Shown: positions 28,664-38,208 of the stretch, one piece after another | Layout of the letters: the number at the start of each line of letters is the position of its first letter | How positions within the stretch are numbered: the first letter of the stretch is position 1 | Source: Novosphingobium marinum | GTDB taxonomy: Bacteria > Pseudomonadota > Alphaproteobacteria > Sphingomonadales > Sphingomonadaceae | Direction: 5' to 3' | Length of the DNA stretch: 64,000 nucleotides | NCBI RefSeq assembly: GCF_013408095.1 | Contig: NZ_JACBZF010000001.1 | Coordinates: 496,001-560,000 of the forward strand | Program-made: the position numbers and the translations under genes | Notes under the pieces: model-generated | The model's input: only the letters and a program-made list of their open reading frames with translations | Database searches by the model: none | Told to the model about the DNA's origin: nothing

Positions 28664-30190
28664 ATGCAAAACGCCATTCGCATGACCCTTCCGCTTGCCG
28701 CTGCCGTTCTCCTGACGGCTTGCGGTGTTACTCCCGAGGAACGTTTCGAAAGGGCGCAGGCAGCGTTCGAGGCTCATCGCTATTCCGAAGCGCGGCTCGA
28801 CCTCGTAACCGCGATCAAGGACGATCCGGCGAACGTGCAGGCGCTGGAAATGCTGGCGCGCACGCACCTCGCCTTGCAGGACCCGGTTTCCGCCGCCGCC
28901 GTGCTCGACAGGCTGGCCGCTACCGGCAAGCTGCCTGCCGATGCGCACAATCTCTACGCGGAGACCGATCTCATGCGCGGCCAGTTCGACAAGGCGCTCG
29001 AGCGGGTAGCGGGAGACGAATCGGCAGAGGCGTTCCGGATTCGCGCGCTCGCCCACGTCGGCCGCGAAGACCTCGATGCCGCCGCGAAGGCGTTCGCCGA
29101 GGGCGCGCAGGCCAGGGGAGCGAAGGGCCGCCTTCTCGCCGACTACGCGCATTTCCGCATGGCGCAGGACGACCTCGAAGGCGCTGCGAAGCTTGCCTCG
29201 AAGGCGCTCGCCGAAAAGCCCGAGGCGCTTCAGGCGATCATCGTCAACGCCGATGTCGCGATGGCGCGCGGACGCACGGCTGATGCGCTCAGATTCTACG
29301 ACCGCGCGCTCGCCGCCTATCCAGAGAGCCGTGCAGCAACGATCGGCCGGATCGGCGTGCTGGGCGAGACCGGACGGCTCGACGAAGTGCGAACGCTGGT
29401 TTCGGGTGCACTCGAACGCAACCCGCAGGACCCCGACTTCACGTATTTCGCCGCGCTTCTCGCCAGCGAGGACGGCGACTGGGGCAAGGTCCGCAAGATG
29501 CTGCAGCCTCTGGAGCAGACGTTGGAGGGCCGGCCCGCCGCGAACATGCTCTACGCCAAGGCGATGATGGAACTCGGGCATGCCGAGCAGGCGCGCATCC
29601 GGCTTTCCTCGCTGGCCCTGCGCGAACCCGGCGATCGCGACGTGACGCGGCTGCTTGGCGAAGCGAAGCTGAAGTCGGGCGACGCCTCCGGGGCACTGGA
29701 AACGCTCCGCCCGCTGGCCGCGCGTCCCGATGCGAAGCCCGAGGAACTCGCGCTCGTCGCGAAGGCAGCCAGGGAGGCAGGAGCGCCCGAGGCCAGCAAC
29801 TACAGCGCGCGGGCCGCTTTCCCGACGCCCGAGCTGCTCGCCAGCGAACTGTCGCGCGGCGATGCCGCGATCCGGGCGGGCAACTGGCATGCCGCGATTG
29901 CCGCCTACGAGACGATCCTTGGCGCGACCGACGGGCGCAACGTGCTCGTCCTCAACAACCTCGCGTTCGCGCACAGCGAGGCGGGAGATCCGGCAAAGGC
30001 GCTGGGTTATGCCGAGAAGGCGCTGGCGCTGGCGCCCGACAATCCCTCGGTCATGGATACGGCGGGCTGGCTGCTTCACCGGACCGGCAAGGACAAGCCA
30101 CGCGGTCTCGCGCTGCTCCGCCAGGCTGCGCGAAAGGCGCCCGGAAACCGGACCATCGCAAAGCATCTTGCCGCCGCCGAGCGGGGATAG
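28664..30190 (+). CDS. TPR-repeat lipoprotein next to PEP-CTERM genes
   Basis: This is a 508-residue protein with a lipoprotein signal (LLTAC, Cys20) and then tetratricopeptide repeats over nearly the whole length (for example AFEAHRYSEARLDLVTAIKD and NNLAFAHSEAGDPAKALGYA). The last repeat region, VMDTAGWLLHRTGK, is common in TPR proteins of exopolysaccharide/PEP-CTERM loci (PrsT-like), though PrsT proteins are usually longer. It is likely outer-membrane-anchored and faces the periplasm. It is divergent from ychF and convergent with a PEP-CTERM gene across a terminator. Confidence 0.83.
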   Translation: MQNAIRMTLPLAAAVLLTACGVTPEERFERAQAAFEAHRYSEARLDLVTAIKDDPANVQALEMLARTHLALQDPVSAAAVLDRLAATGKLPADAHNLYAETDLMRGQFDKALERVAGDESAEAFRIRALAHVGREDLDAAAKAFAEGAQARGAKGRLLADYAHFRMAQDDLEGAAKLASKALAEKPEALQAIIVNADVAMARGRTADALRFYDRALAAYPESRAATIGRIGVLGETGRLDEVRTLVSGALERNPQDPDFTYFAALLASEDGDWGKVRKMLQPLEQTLEGRPAANMLYAKAMMELGHAEQARIRLSSLALREPGDRDVTRLLGEAKLKSGDASGALETLRPLAARPDAKPEELALVAKAAREAGAPEASNYSARAAFPTPELLASELSRGDAAIRAGNWHAAIAAYETILGATDGRNVLVLNNLAFAHSEAGDPAKALGYAEKALALAPDNPSVMDTAGWLLHRTGKDKPRGLALLRQAARKAPGNRTIAKHLAAAERG

Positions 30191-30194
30191 AAAA

Positions 30195-30224
30195 GGGGCC
30201 TTCCCGCGATTGCGGAAAGGCCCC
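30195..30224 (-). terminator. Intrinsic terminator for the PEP-CTERM gene
   Basis: Arms 30195-30207 and 30212-30224 pair over 13 positions with one mismatch around a 4-base loop. On the minus strand the stem is followed by TTTT, so it ends transcription of the gene at 30258-30968. It also sits 4 bases after the TPR gene and may stop read-through from that side. Confidence 0.8.
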
Positions 30225-30257
30225 GAGTATTCCGTTGGGATATTAGCCGGTGCGACT

Positions 30258-30968
30258 TCAGGCCGCTGCCGGAACCATTTTGCGCCGTGCGCGGCCGCGC
30301 GCGAACGCGAGACCCGCAAGACCAAGGCCGAGAAGGCCGAGCATGCCCGGTTCGGGAACCGGCGTGCCGCCGGTGCTGCCGCCGGTCGAACTGATCGTGC
30401 CCGAGCCGCTCGCCGAGGTGACGTTGCCCGCGCCGGTGATCGACTGGTAGCGCACGAAGAAGTCGTCGAGCGTGATCGCATTGGGCGAGCCGCCCGCGAA
30501 ATCGAGCGAGAGCGAGCCGGAACCGGTGTTGCCGGCAGTCACGCCGCCCGAATTGCCCGCGCAGCTGTTGCTCGACCCGCCCTTGAAGCAGACGTCGACG
30601 TTGCCGATGCCGTTCGGGTAATTGCTGTCGAGCACGGTGAACGGGAAGTCGCCGGTGCTGCTGGCGCCGGTGATCGAGGGATCGACGTCGAACGCGAAAC
30701 TGGAGATGCGTGAGTCCACACCCATGCTACTGGTGTTCGAAACCGAGTAGTCGAACATGTAGCTCGATCCGCTGATCCCGGTCAGGGTGAAGGTCGCCGT
30801 GCCGGTAAGCCCGTCGATCGGGTTGCCATCGGCGAACCCATCGTAATTGACGGTGAAGCTGTCCCCGATGTTCGAGGAATCGAGCGTGATTGCGTCGGCA
30901 AGCGCGGGGCTCGACAGGGCGAGTCCGGCGATCGCCGTGGCGCATGCGAGAGTGGCGCGAAGGTTCAT
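30258..30968 (-). CDS. PEP-CTERM sorting-domain protein
   Basis: This is a 236-residue exported protein with a Sec signal peptide (cut after ALA, near residue 24), a beta-rich, Ser/Thr/Gly-rich body with two cysteines (VCFKGG, SCAGN), and a C-terminal sorting tail. The tail is VPEPG, then a hydrophobic stretch (MLGLLGLGLAGLAFA), then basic residues (RGRARRK). It should be recognised by an exosortase, cleaved near the PEP motif and anchored or released. The body resembles 'cistern'-type PEP-CTERM proteins of sphingomonads, a match made from memory. No exosortase is in the window. AAAGGAAA precedes the ATG. Confidence 0.86.
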   Translation of the reverse strand: MNLRATLACATAIAGLALSSPALADAITLDSSNIGDSFTVNYDGFADGNPIDGLTGTATFTLTGISGSSYMFDYSVSNTSSMGVDSRISSFAFDVDPSITGASSTGDFPFTVLDSNYPNGIGNVDVCFKGGSSNSCAGNSGGVTAGNTGSGSLSLDFAGGSPNAITLDDFFVRYQSITGAGNVTSASGSGTISSTGGSTGGTPVPEPGMLGLLGLGLAGLAFARGRARRKMVPAAA

Positions 30969-30980
30969 CGAAGTTTCCTT

Positions 30981-31232
30981 TCAGGCGTTGCGCGAGCGGC
31001 GACGTGCATAGCCGAGGCCGATGAGGCCGAGACCGAGCAGGCCGAGCATGCCGGGCTCGGGCACTTCGCTGCCGCCGCTGCTCGAGGAGCCCGGGGGCTG
31101 CGGGTTGCAGGTCTGGTGTCCGCAACCGCAATAGTGCGAGTGCTTGAACCAGTAGCGGGTCGCATGAGCGGGCGTCGTCGTCGCGACCATCGAAGCTGCG
31201 ATGGCGGCGAGGACGAGTACCTTCTTCTTCAT
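30981..31232 (-). CDS. Short PEP-CTERM protein, Cys/His-rich
   Basis: This 83-residue protein has a Sec signal (MKKKVLVLAAIAAS, cut after AHA), then a mature part of only about 30 residues before the sorting tail VPEPGMLGLLGLGLIGLGYARRRSR. That mature part is rich in His and Cys (HSHYCGCGHQTC), a possible metal- or disulfide-binding cluster. It lies 12 bases upstream of the longer PEP-CTERM gene, and the two sorting tails are nearly identical, suggesting duplication or co-processing. An in-frame upstream extension exists, but the ATG at 31232 has GGGGAAG upstream and starts the signal peptide. Confidence 0.82.
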   Translation of the reverse strand: MKKKVLVLAAIAASMVATTTPAHATRYWFKHSHYCGCGHQTCNPQPPGSSSSGGSEVPEPGMLGLLGLGLIGLGYARRRSRNA

Positions 31233-31441
31233 CGTTCTTCCCCTTTGGAAACCCTTAACAATTCTCGACGTCATCAGACGCAAGGGGTGTGCCAAACAAG
31301 GATTTGCAGGGCTTGCGGTGGTTAACGCGTCGCCGGGACCTCTCGACCTGTAATATCGACCGACAGTCCGGATGGCATGCCAGGTGCCTTTTCGGAACGC
31401 CGGTGCCTGCCGATCATTCTATCATCAAAGGAGAATTTTCG

Positions 31442-31612
31442 ATGGACTGGCTATGGTTTGTAACCGTCGTGATTGGTCCGATCCTGCTGATCGGCGCGAT
31501 CCTTTACGCGACTATCCGGTACTGGAAGCGCCCGAAAGGCCGCGATGCCTATACCGACGCGAAGACGCGCGAGCTTCGGCACGAACTGGAAGCGGAAGAC
31601 GCGCGCCGCTGA
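31442..31612 (+). CDS. Small single-span membrane protein
   Basis: This is a 56-residue protein with a transmembrane helix at about residues 4-26 (FVTVVIGPILLIGAILYATI) and a charged cytoplasmic tail rich in Lys, Arg and Glu. A strong AAAGGAGA ribosome-binding site precedes the ATG, which supports real translation. Similar tiny membrane proteins are common in sphingomonads. The function is unknown. It is convergent with pth, with a 12-base gap. Confidence 0.78.
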   Translation: MDWLWFVTVVIGPILLIGAILYATIRYWKRPKGRDAYTDAKTRELRHELEAEDARR

Positions 31613-31624
31613 CGCGCGGGCTGC

Positions 31625-32194
31625 TCAGGCGCCCTGGCGCAGCGCAACGTCGCTCATGAAGCGGGGATCGTCGCCCTGCGCGAGCCATTCGGACTCGACG
31701 GCGACTGCGCCCAGCATTCCGGCAAGATCGTCCATCTCGGCCTTGGCGTAGTTGCCCAGCACGTAACCGGTCACCCGGTCCTTGTGTCCGGGGTGACCGA
31801 TGCCGAGCCGGACGCGCCGGAAATCGGGGCCGACATGCTGCCCGATGGAGCGCAGGCCGTTATGCCCGGCCGCCCCGCCGCCCTGTTTTACCTTGACCTT
31901 GAAGGGCGCGAGATCGAGCTCGTCGTGGAAGACGGTGAGAGCGTCGGGTTCCAGCTTGTAGAAGCGCATCGCCTCGCCGACGGAGCGCCCGCTTTCGTTC
32001 ATGAATGTCGCGGGCTTGAGCAGGATCACGCGCTCTGCGCCGACCCTGCCGTCCTGCATCCAGCCCTGGAACTTCTTCTGGACAGGGCCGAACGAGTGGA
32101 CCTCGGCAATCGTGTCCACGGCCATGAAGCCGACGTTGTGCCGGTTCATGGCGTATTGCGGACCGGGATTGCCGAGGCCTACCCAAATTTGCAT
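31625..32194 (-). CDS. pth: Peptidyl-tRNA hydrolase
   Basis: This is a 189-residue enzyme that frees tRNA from prematurely released peptidyl-tRNA. Visible are NRHNVGFMAVD with the catalytic His, KPATFMNESG (the MN substrate-contact pair) and FHDELDL with the catalytic Asp; GHNGLRSI contacts the tRNA. It lies 48 bases downstream of rplY on the same strand, a common pairing. Confidence 0.97.
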   Translation of the reverse strand: MQIWVGLGNPGPQYAMNRHNVGFMAVDTIAEVHSFGPVQKKFQGWMQDGRVGAERVILLKPATFMNESGRSVGEAMRFYKLEPDALTVFHDELDLAPFKVKVKQGGGAAGHNGLRSIGQHVGPDFRRVRLGIGHPGHKDRVTGYVLGNYAKAEMDDLAGMLGAVAVESEWLAQGDDPRFMSDVALRQGA

Positions 32195-32242
32195 CTTGCG
32201 AAGAGTACCCCTCCCGCAAGGGGAGGGGCTCCCATGTCAGTG

Positions 32243-32908
32243 TCAGGCTTCGGGATCTTCGGCCTGTTCGGTGGCCTCGGTGCCCTCTTCGCCCTCGGCA
32301 TCTTCACCCTCGGCACGCTCGGCGCCTTCGGCCTTCTTGAGCGCCGACGGAGCAACGATGGTCGCGATGGTGAAATCGCGGTCGGTGATCGCGCTTTCCG
32401 AACCCTCGGGAAGAGACACGCTGCTGATGTGTATCGAATCGCCGACCTCCAGCCCGGTCACGTCGATGGTGATTTCCTCGGGGATCTTGTCCGCTTCGCA
32501 GACCAGCTCGAGTTCGTGGCGAACGACGTTGAGCACGCCGCCGCGCTTCAGCCCCGGCGACTTCTCTTCGTTGGCGAAGTGTACCGGGATCGCAACCTCG
32601 ACCTTCGCGTCCTTCGAAAGGCGCAGGAAGTCGACGTGCAGCGGGCGATCGTTCACGGGATGGAAGGCGACGTCCTTCGGCAGCGTCCGAACTTTCTTGC
32701 CGCCAACCTCGACCATCACGATCGAGTTCATGAAGTGACCGGTGCCGAGCTGGCGGCGCAGTTCCTTCTCCTCGACGTGAATCGTCAGCGGATCTTCGTT
32801 GTTGCCATATACAACGGCGGGGACGCGGCCATCACGACGCAGTGCACGGGAGGCTCCCTTGCCAGCCCGTTCGCGCGCCTCGGCCGGCAGGGTAAGCGTG
32901 TCGCTCAT
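32243..32908 (-). CDS. rplY: 50S ribosomal protein L25 (Ctc type)
   Basis: This is a 221-residue 5S-rRNA-binding protein: an N-terminal L25 domain ([18 protein letters not shown]), a C-terminal TL5-like beta domain and a long acidic tail of Glu/Ala/Gly repeats typical of alphaproteobacterial L25/Ctc. I chose the ATG at 32908, which begins [13 protein letters not shown] and is preceded by AGGTAG. An upstream in-frame extension has no homology. It heads the rplY-pth pair. Confidence 0.96.
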   Translation of the reverse strand: MSDTLTLPAEARERAGKGASRALRRDGRVPAVVYGNNEDPLTIHVEEKELRRQLGTGHFMNSIVMVEVGGKKVRTLPKDVAFHPVNDRPLHVDFLRLSKDAKVEVAIPVHFANEEKSPGLKRGGVLNVVRHELELVCEADKIPEEITIDVTGLEVGDSIHISSVSLPEGSESAITDRDFTIATIVAPSALKKAEGAERAEGEDAEGEEGTEATEQAEDPEA

Positions 32909-33020
32909 CTTCACTACCTTTCGAAAACGGTGAATACGTGTTTCTTCGCCGCCACGCCTCCAGGGATGACCATGACGGGAAGCGCGCGCCCTTAACGGAC
33001 GGACGGCGCAAAAGCAACGC

Positions 33021-33881
33021 TCAATCGACGCGGCGGACGCGGTACCCGGCAGCTTCCAGAAGCGCAGGCAGCCCTTCCGGCCCGGCCATGTGCGCCGCTC
33101 CGACCGCGACGAAGGGTCGCGCTCCCGAGAGGAGCAGCGCGACGATGCGTCCCTTCCATGCCTCGTTGCGCTTGACGTAAAGCGCATCGCGCAGCTCCGG
33201 ATCCGCGAGCAGGCCGCGATTGGTCTCGCGCTCTATCCGCTCCATGTCGCCCGCCAGCCAGGCGTCGGCAAGCCCGCCGCTTTCGGTTTCGAGCGCGCCG
33301 GCGTCGCTCACGATGGCGGCAAGGAGGTCGCGCTGTTCGGCCTCGGGCAGGGTGTCGAAGATGGCGAGCTGGCCTGCCACGCCTTCGAGTTCGACGATCC
33401 GGCGGCTTCCTGCGACCTCGATCACAGCGCGGTCGATCCCGTACTTCGCCTTCAGGTCGCCGCCCCCGGCCTGCGCAAGGGTGAGCGCCGCGCCCCAGGT
33501 CTCGGTATCGGGGAACCCGTCGTCCGACAGTCCGGTGTCGGCGAGCACCTGCGCAAGGCGCGGCCGCAGCTCGGGTCTCAGCCGGCGGCTCAGCGGCGGC
33601 TGTCCGGGGGTGCGCGAGAGGCGCGCGAACGTGTCTGCCATCCCGGAACCGTCGGCAAGGTCGGCGATCTCGACGACCACCGTATCGGCCCGCGACAGTG
33701 CGCGGTCGACTTCGGCGGTGCGCCAGCGGGCGGGTCGCTCGAGCGAATGGACAGTGCCGAACAGCCAGCCGCGCTCGCCGTCCGGCCCGGTCACTTCCCA
33801 GAGCGCGGGATCGGCGGGCACCGGCTCCGGCGCACAGGCGGCAGCGAGCGCGGCAAGCAGCGCCGCGAACAGGGCGCGCAA
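33021..33881 (-). CDS. TraB/GumN family lipoprotein (second copy)
   Basis: This is a 286-residue protein of the TraB/GumN (Tiki-like) fold, possibly a metal-dependent protease. [13 protein letters not shown] holds the conserved GTxH motif, and the C-terminal [20 protein letters not shown] holds GxxH, the usual metal-site pair. A lipobox LAAAC appears if translation starts at TTG 33881, 4 bases after the stop of the first copy and in frame; this gives a clean signal peptide, so I prefer it. Other possible starts lie inside the upstream gene. The two genes are tandem paralogues. Confidence 0.83.
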   Translation of the reverse strand: MRALFAALLAALAAACAPEPVPADPALWEVTGPDGERGWLFGTVHSLERPARWRTAEVDRALSRADTVVVEIADLADGSGMADTFARLSRTPGQPPLSRRLRPELRPRLAQVLADTGLSDDGFPDTETWGAALTLAQAGGGDLKAKYGIDRAVIEVAGSRRIVELEGVAGQLAIFDTLPEAEQRDLLAAIVSDAGALETESGGLADAWLAGDMERIERETNRGLLADPELRDALYVKRNEAWKGRIVALLLSGARPFVAVGAAHMAGPEGLPALLEAAGYRVRRVD

Positions 33882-33885
33882 GGCG

Positions 33886-34797
33886 CTACTGAATGCGCTG
33901 TGCGGAAATGCCGAGAGTTTCGAGCTGCTGCTGGACACTGCCCGGCCCTGCCAGATGACCGGCGCCGACTGCAAGGAAGACCGTGCCCGGCTTCTGCATG
34001 CGTTCCGAGATCCAGCCCGCCCATGCCCTGTTGCGCCCGGTGAGCAGTGCCTCGACGAGCGCGGGCTCGTCCTCCTCGGCGTTGATCAGCTCGGCCAGCC
34101 TGGCCGCGTCGCCGATCTTCCAGGCCTCGACCATCGAGAGCAGGTCCTGCCGCAGTCCGGGAAGCTGCTCGACCACGTCGTCGAGATAGCGGACCTGCAC
34201 ATCGACGGGCAGCGAATCGAACATCGAAAGCTGTTGCTCTGCCGTCTCCAGCCCCGCGTGCGGCATTTCCGCCTCGGTCGCGTGGAGCGCCAGCGTTTCC
34301 TCGACGCCGTTCTTGGACTGGAAGCCATCGCGCAGCAGCGGAATCGTCGACAGGGTCACCGCCGCGTACCACGGCTCGAACCGGTCGAAGCTTTCGGGCG
34401 GCAGTTCGAGCGTGCCGAGCGCGGCCTCGAATTCGGCGCGGTCGGTATCGGCCATCAGCGAACGCAGCGTCGTCGCTTCGTCCATCACCGCCTTGTCGAG
34501 CACCAGCCGCTGCATCGTCGCCGGTTCCTCGGGCACGATCTCGGTGACGAGTTCGTCCGATGCCTCGAACGCTTCGGATACCGGCCCGCTGAACCATGCG
34601 ATGCCGTCGGGCAGCGCGTGGATCGTGCCGAACAGCCAGATCGTGGTGTCCTTGTCGGCGATCTTCCAGAGGGCGGGGCGGGCCTGCGCTGCGCGGCCTT
34701 CCTCTGTCAGGCGCAGCACTTCGGCGGCGGCGGGAACCTGGAACAGCGCGGCAAGGCAGGCGAACAGCGCGACGATCTTGCGAAGGATACGGGTCAT
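33886..34797 (-). CDS. TraB/GumN family periplasmic protein (first copy)
   Basis: This is a 303-residue TraB/GumN protein with a cleavable signal peptide (cut after VPAAA). It has IWLFGTIHALPDG (GTxH) near the N-terminus and FLAVGAGHLAGPGSVQQQLE near the C-terminus. The fold is related to Tiki/EreA/PrgY proteins, some of which are metalloproteases; the substrate is unknown. It is the likely leading gene of the pair, with the second copy following after a 4-base gap. Sequence identity between the two copies is only moderate, so the duplication is old. Confidence 0.85.
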   Translation of the reverse strand: MTRILRKIVALFACLAALFQVPAAAEVLRLTEEGRAAQARPALWKIADKDTTIWLFGTIHALPDGIAWFSGPVSEAFEASDELVTEIVPEEPATMQRLVLDKAVMDEATTLRSLMADTDRAEFEAALGTLELPPESFDRFEPWYAAVTLSTIPLLRDGFQSKNGVEETLALHATEAEMPHAGLETAEQQLSMFDSLPVDVQVRYLDDVVEQLPGLRQDLLSMVEAWKIGDAARLAELINAEEDEPALVEALLTGRNRAWAGWISERMQKPGTVFLAVGAGHLAGPGSVQQQLETLGISAQRIQ

Positions 34798-34907
34798 GAA
34801 CCGGGATATAGGGTGCAATTCTCGCCAGTCGATGAACGGTGAGCACGGCCCGTCGCAGCGCGCTCGCTTATTGACCGTTCCGAGCCCATCGGCCAAAGCG
34901 CCGCACC

Positions 34908-35806
<899 letters not shown>

Positions 35807-35810
<4 letters not shown>

Positions 35811-38080
35811 GCGATTTCCTTCTCGAACTGCGCTGCGAGGAAATCCCCGCCCGGATGCAGGCCGGCGCTCGCGCCGATCTCGAACGCCTGTTCCGCAAGC
35901 AGCTGGACGAGGCGGGCGTCGCCGTGGGCAAGGTCACCGTCTGGTCCACACCGCGCCGCCTTGCGCTGATCGCCAGGGACCTGCCTGCCGAGACGCAGGC
36001 CGTGCGCGAGGAAACCAAGGGCCCGGCGACGAGCGCGCCCGAACAGGCGCTCGACGGCTTCCTCCGCAAGGTCGGGCTCTCGAAGGACCGGCTCGAGAAG
36101 CGCGACGTGAAGGGCAAGGACACCTGGTTCGCGGTGGTCGAAAAGCCGGGCAGGGCGGTGCGCGACGTGCTGGCCGAGGCGATTCCGGCGATCGTGCGCG
36201 CCTTTCCCTGGCCCAAGTCGATGCGCTGGGGCGCGGCCTCGATCTCGACCGAGAGCCTGCGCTGGGTGCGCCCGCTATCGGGGATCGTCGCGATCTTCGG
36301 CGAGGAACTGGTACCCTGCACCGTGGGCGGCATCGAATCGGGTTATGCGACGCTCGGCCATCGCTTCCACCATCCCGACGAAATCACCATCGGCAGCGCC
36401 GAGGACTATGCCGACAAGCTGCGCGCCTGCCACGTTATCGTCGACCACGAGGAACGGCAGGACCTGATCCGCGAGAAGGCCGCCGGGGCCGCCCGCGCCG
36501 CCGGGCTTGCCATCGTCGAGGACGAGGGGCTGGTGATCGAGAACGCCGGGCTGACCGAATGGCCGGTGCCGCTGCTCGGGCGGTTCGACCCCGAATTCCT
36601 CGAAGTGCCGCCCGAAGTCATCCAGCTTACAGCGCGGGTGAACCAGAAGTACTTCGTGTGCGAGAAGGACGGCACGCTGGCCGACGCCTTCGTCTGCACT
36701 GCCAACATCGACGCGGCGGACGGCGGGGAGGCCATCGTCGCGGGCAACCGCAAGGTCCTCGCGGCGCGGCTTTCGGACGCGCGCTTCTTCTGGGAGCAGG
36801 ACCGCAAGAAGACGCTGGCCGAGCACGCGAAAGGCCTCGAGCGGATCACTTTCCACGAGAAGCTCGGCACGGTCGCCGACAAGGTGGAGCGTGTCGCGAA
36901 GCTGGCGCGCTGGCTGGTCGAGGAGGGGATCGTCAGGGGCGCGGACCCGGACATGGCCGAACAGGCCGCGCGCCTTGCCAAGGCCGATCTCGTCACCGAG
37001 ATGGTCGGCGAGTTTCCCGAGCTGCAGGGCCTGATGGGCGGCTACTACGCCCGCGCCGAAGGCCTGCCCGACGCCGTCGCCGACGCCATTCGGGACCACT
37101 ACAAGCCCGTGGGGCAGGGCGACGAGGTGCCGACAGCACCGGTCACGGTTGCGGTTTCGCTGGCGGACAAGCTGGATACCGTCCTGCATATGTTTTCGAT
37201 GTGGGAGGAGCCTACTGGGTCCAAAGATCCATTTGCGTTGAGAAGAGCGGCGATCGGAATAAATTCCACTTTAGTGAGGAATGATGTTCGGCTAGATTTT
37301 GGCCGAGCGCTCGAGATAAGTGGTGCGCATTACGCCGCACACATTGATCGTTGTCCGATGGATTTTACCAAGTTTTCTGATCGAGCGCTTGAAGACTTTC
37401 GGACGCGAGTTCCCCATCAAGGGGATATTCATCTAGATAAGATTTTCGCGCTTCACCTTCTTTTAGGTGCGAGGCTATGGGCTTTTTTCGGAAAGCGGAT
37501 GATTGCCCAGCTTAAAGTCGAAGGGAAACGGCCAGATTTTATAGAAGCTGTACTATATTCGAAAGCAGGTTCGGTTCCAGCGATGGTTAGCCGAGCAAAT
37601 GCGCTTCAAGATTTTATGGGAACCGCGGACGGCGCGAACCTGCTCGCGGGGTACAAGCGCGCGGCCAACATCCTCAGGAAGGAGGACTGGCAGGGTATCG
37701 AGGGCGAGATCGCGCAGACCGGCGAGGAGGACCCGCTGGCGCTCGTCGACGATCCCGACCTGAAGGCGGTGATCGACGCCAAGATGGAAATGCGCCACGC
37801 CGCCGACAAATCGCTGTCCTACACGCCCGAACCGGCCGAGAAGGACCTGATCGACGCGCTCGACGCTGCCGAGCCGCGCGCTGCCGCCGCCATCGAGGCG
37901 GAGGATTTCGCGGGCGCGATGGCGGCGCTGGCATCGCTGCGTGCGCCGATCGACGCGTTCTTTGACAATGTGACGGTCAACGATCCCGACGCGGAAAAGC
38001 GTCGCGCCCGACTTGCGCTGCTTGATCGCTTTCGTGCTGCAGTGCACAATGTGGCGGATTTCTCGAAGATCGAGGGATGA
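35807..38080 (+). CDS. glyS: Glycyl-tRNA synthetase beta subunit (with an AT-rich internal block)
   Basis: This 757-residue tRNA-binding subunit includes an HD-like domain and a C-terminal anticodon-binding domain. It is intact in frame from [18 protein letters not shown] to the end. Conserved parts include [15 protein letters not shown] and [16 protein letters not shown]. Residues about 462-604 are encoded by DNA of about 48% GC using rare codons (TTA, ATA, AGA, CTA), while both sides are 72-77% GC. That part also looks divergent at protein level, with a longer insertion than I expect for the family. A premature stop is absent, so the enzyme is probably functional. Downstream is ppdK. Confidence 0.94.
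37190..37620 (+). other. Low-GC mosaic block inside glyS
   Basis: A hand count gives 201 G+C in 37201-37620 (47.9%), against 72-77% in the 60-base rows at 37021 and 37681. The edges are sharp on both sides (about 37185 and 37620). The block is in frame and encodes GlyS-like sequence, so it looks like homologous replacement from a low-GC donor rather than an insertion element. No terminal repeats or splice motifs are visible. Confidence 0.8.
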
Positions 38081-38085
38081 TGCCC

Positions 38086-38101
38086 GACAAGGTGTCAACT
38101 T
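38086..38101. repeat. 16-bp direct repeat, copy 1, upstream of ppdK
   Basis: GACAAGGTGTCAACTT recurs at 38158-38173 with one mismatch, start to start 72 bases. This copy continues GACC, making an imperfect palindrome GTCAA-C-TTGAC. It is a possible operator for ppdK or the edge of a former insertion. Confidence 0.6.
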
Positions 38102-38157
38102 GACCTGCGGGAACAAAATCGCGTCGTCTCATTATCTTGGGAGGCGATGTTAAGGGC

Positions 38158-38173
38158 GACAGGGTGTCAACTT
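38158..38173. repeat. 16-bp direct repeat, copy 2, upstream of ppdK
   Basis: GACAGGGTGTCAACTT is the second copy of the repeat at 38086-38101 (15 of 16 identical). It lies 35 bases before the ppdK start codon, near where a promoter or leader would be, and is consistent with paired regulator binding. Confidence 0.6.
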
Positions 38174-38208
38174 CGTCGCCTTTGCGAAAACGGAAAGCGG
38201 TGAGCACG

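Noticed and set aside
37190..37620. Intein, intron or transposon as explanation of the low-GC part of glyS
   Set aside because: There are no intein splice residues (Cys/Ser start, His-Asn end), no frame break, no terminal repeats or target duplication, and the encoded residues still match GlyS.
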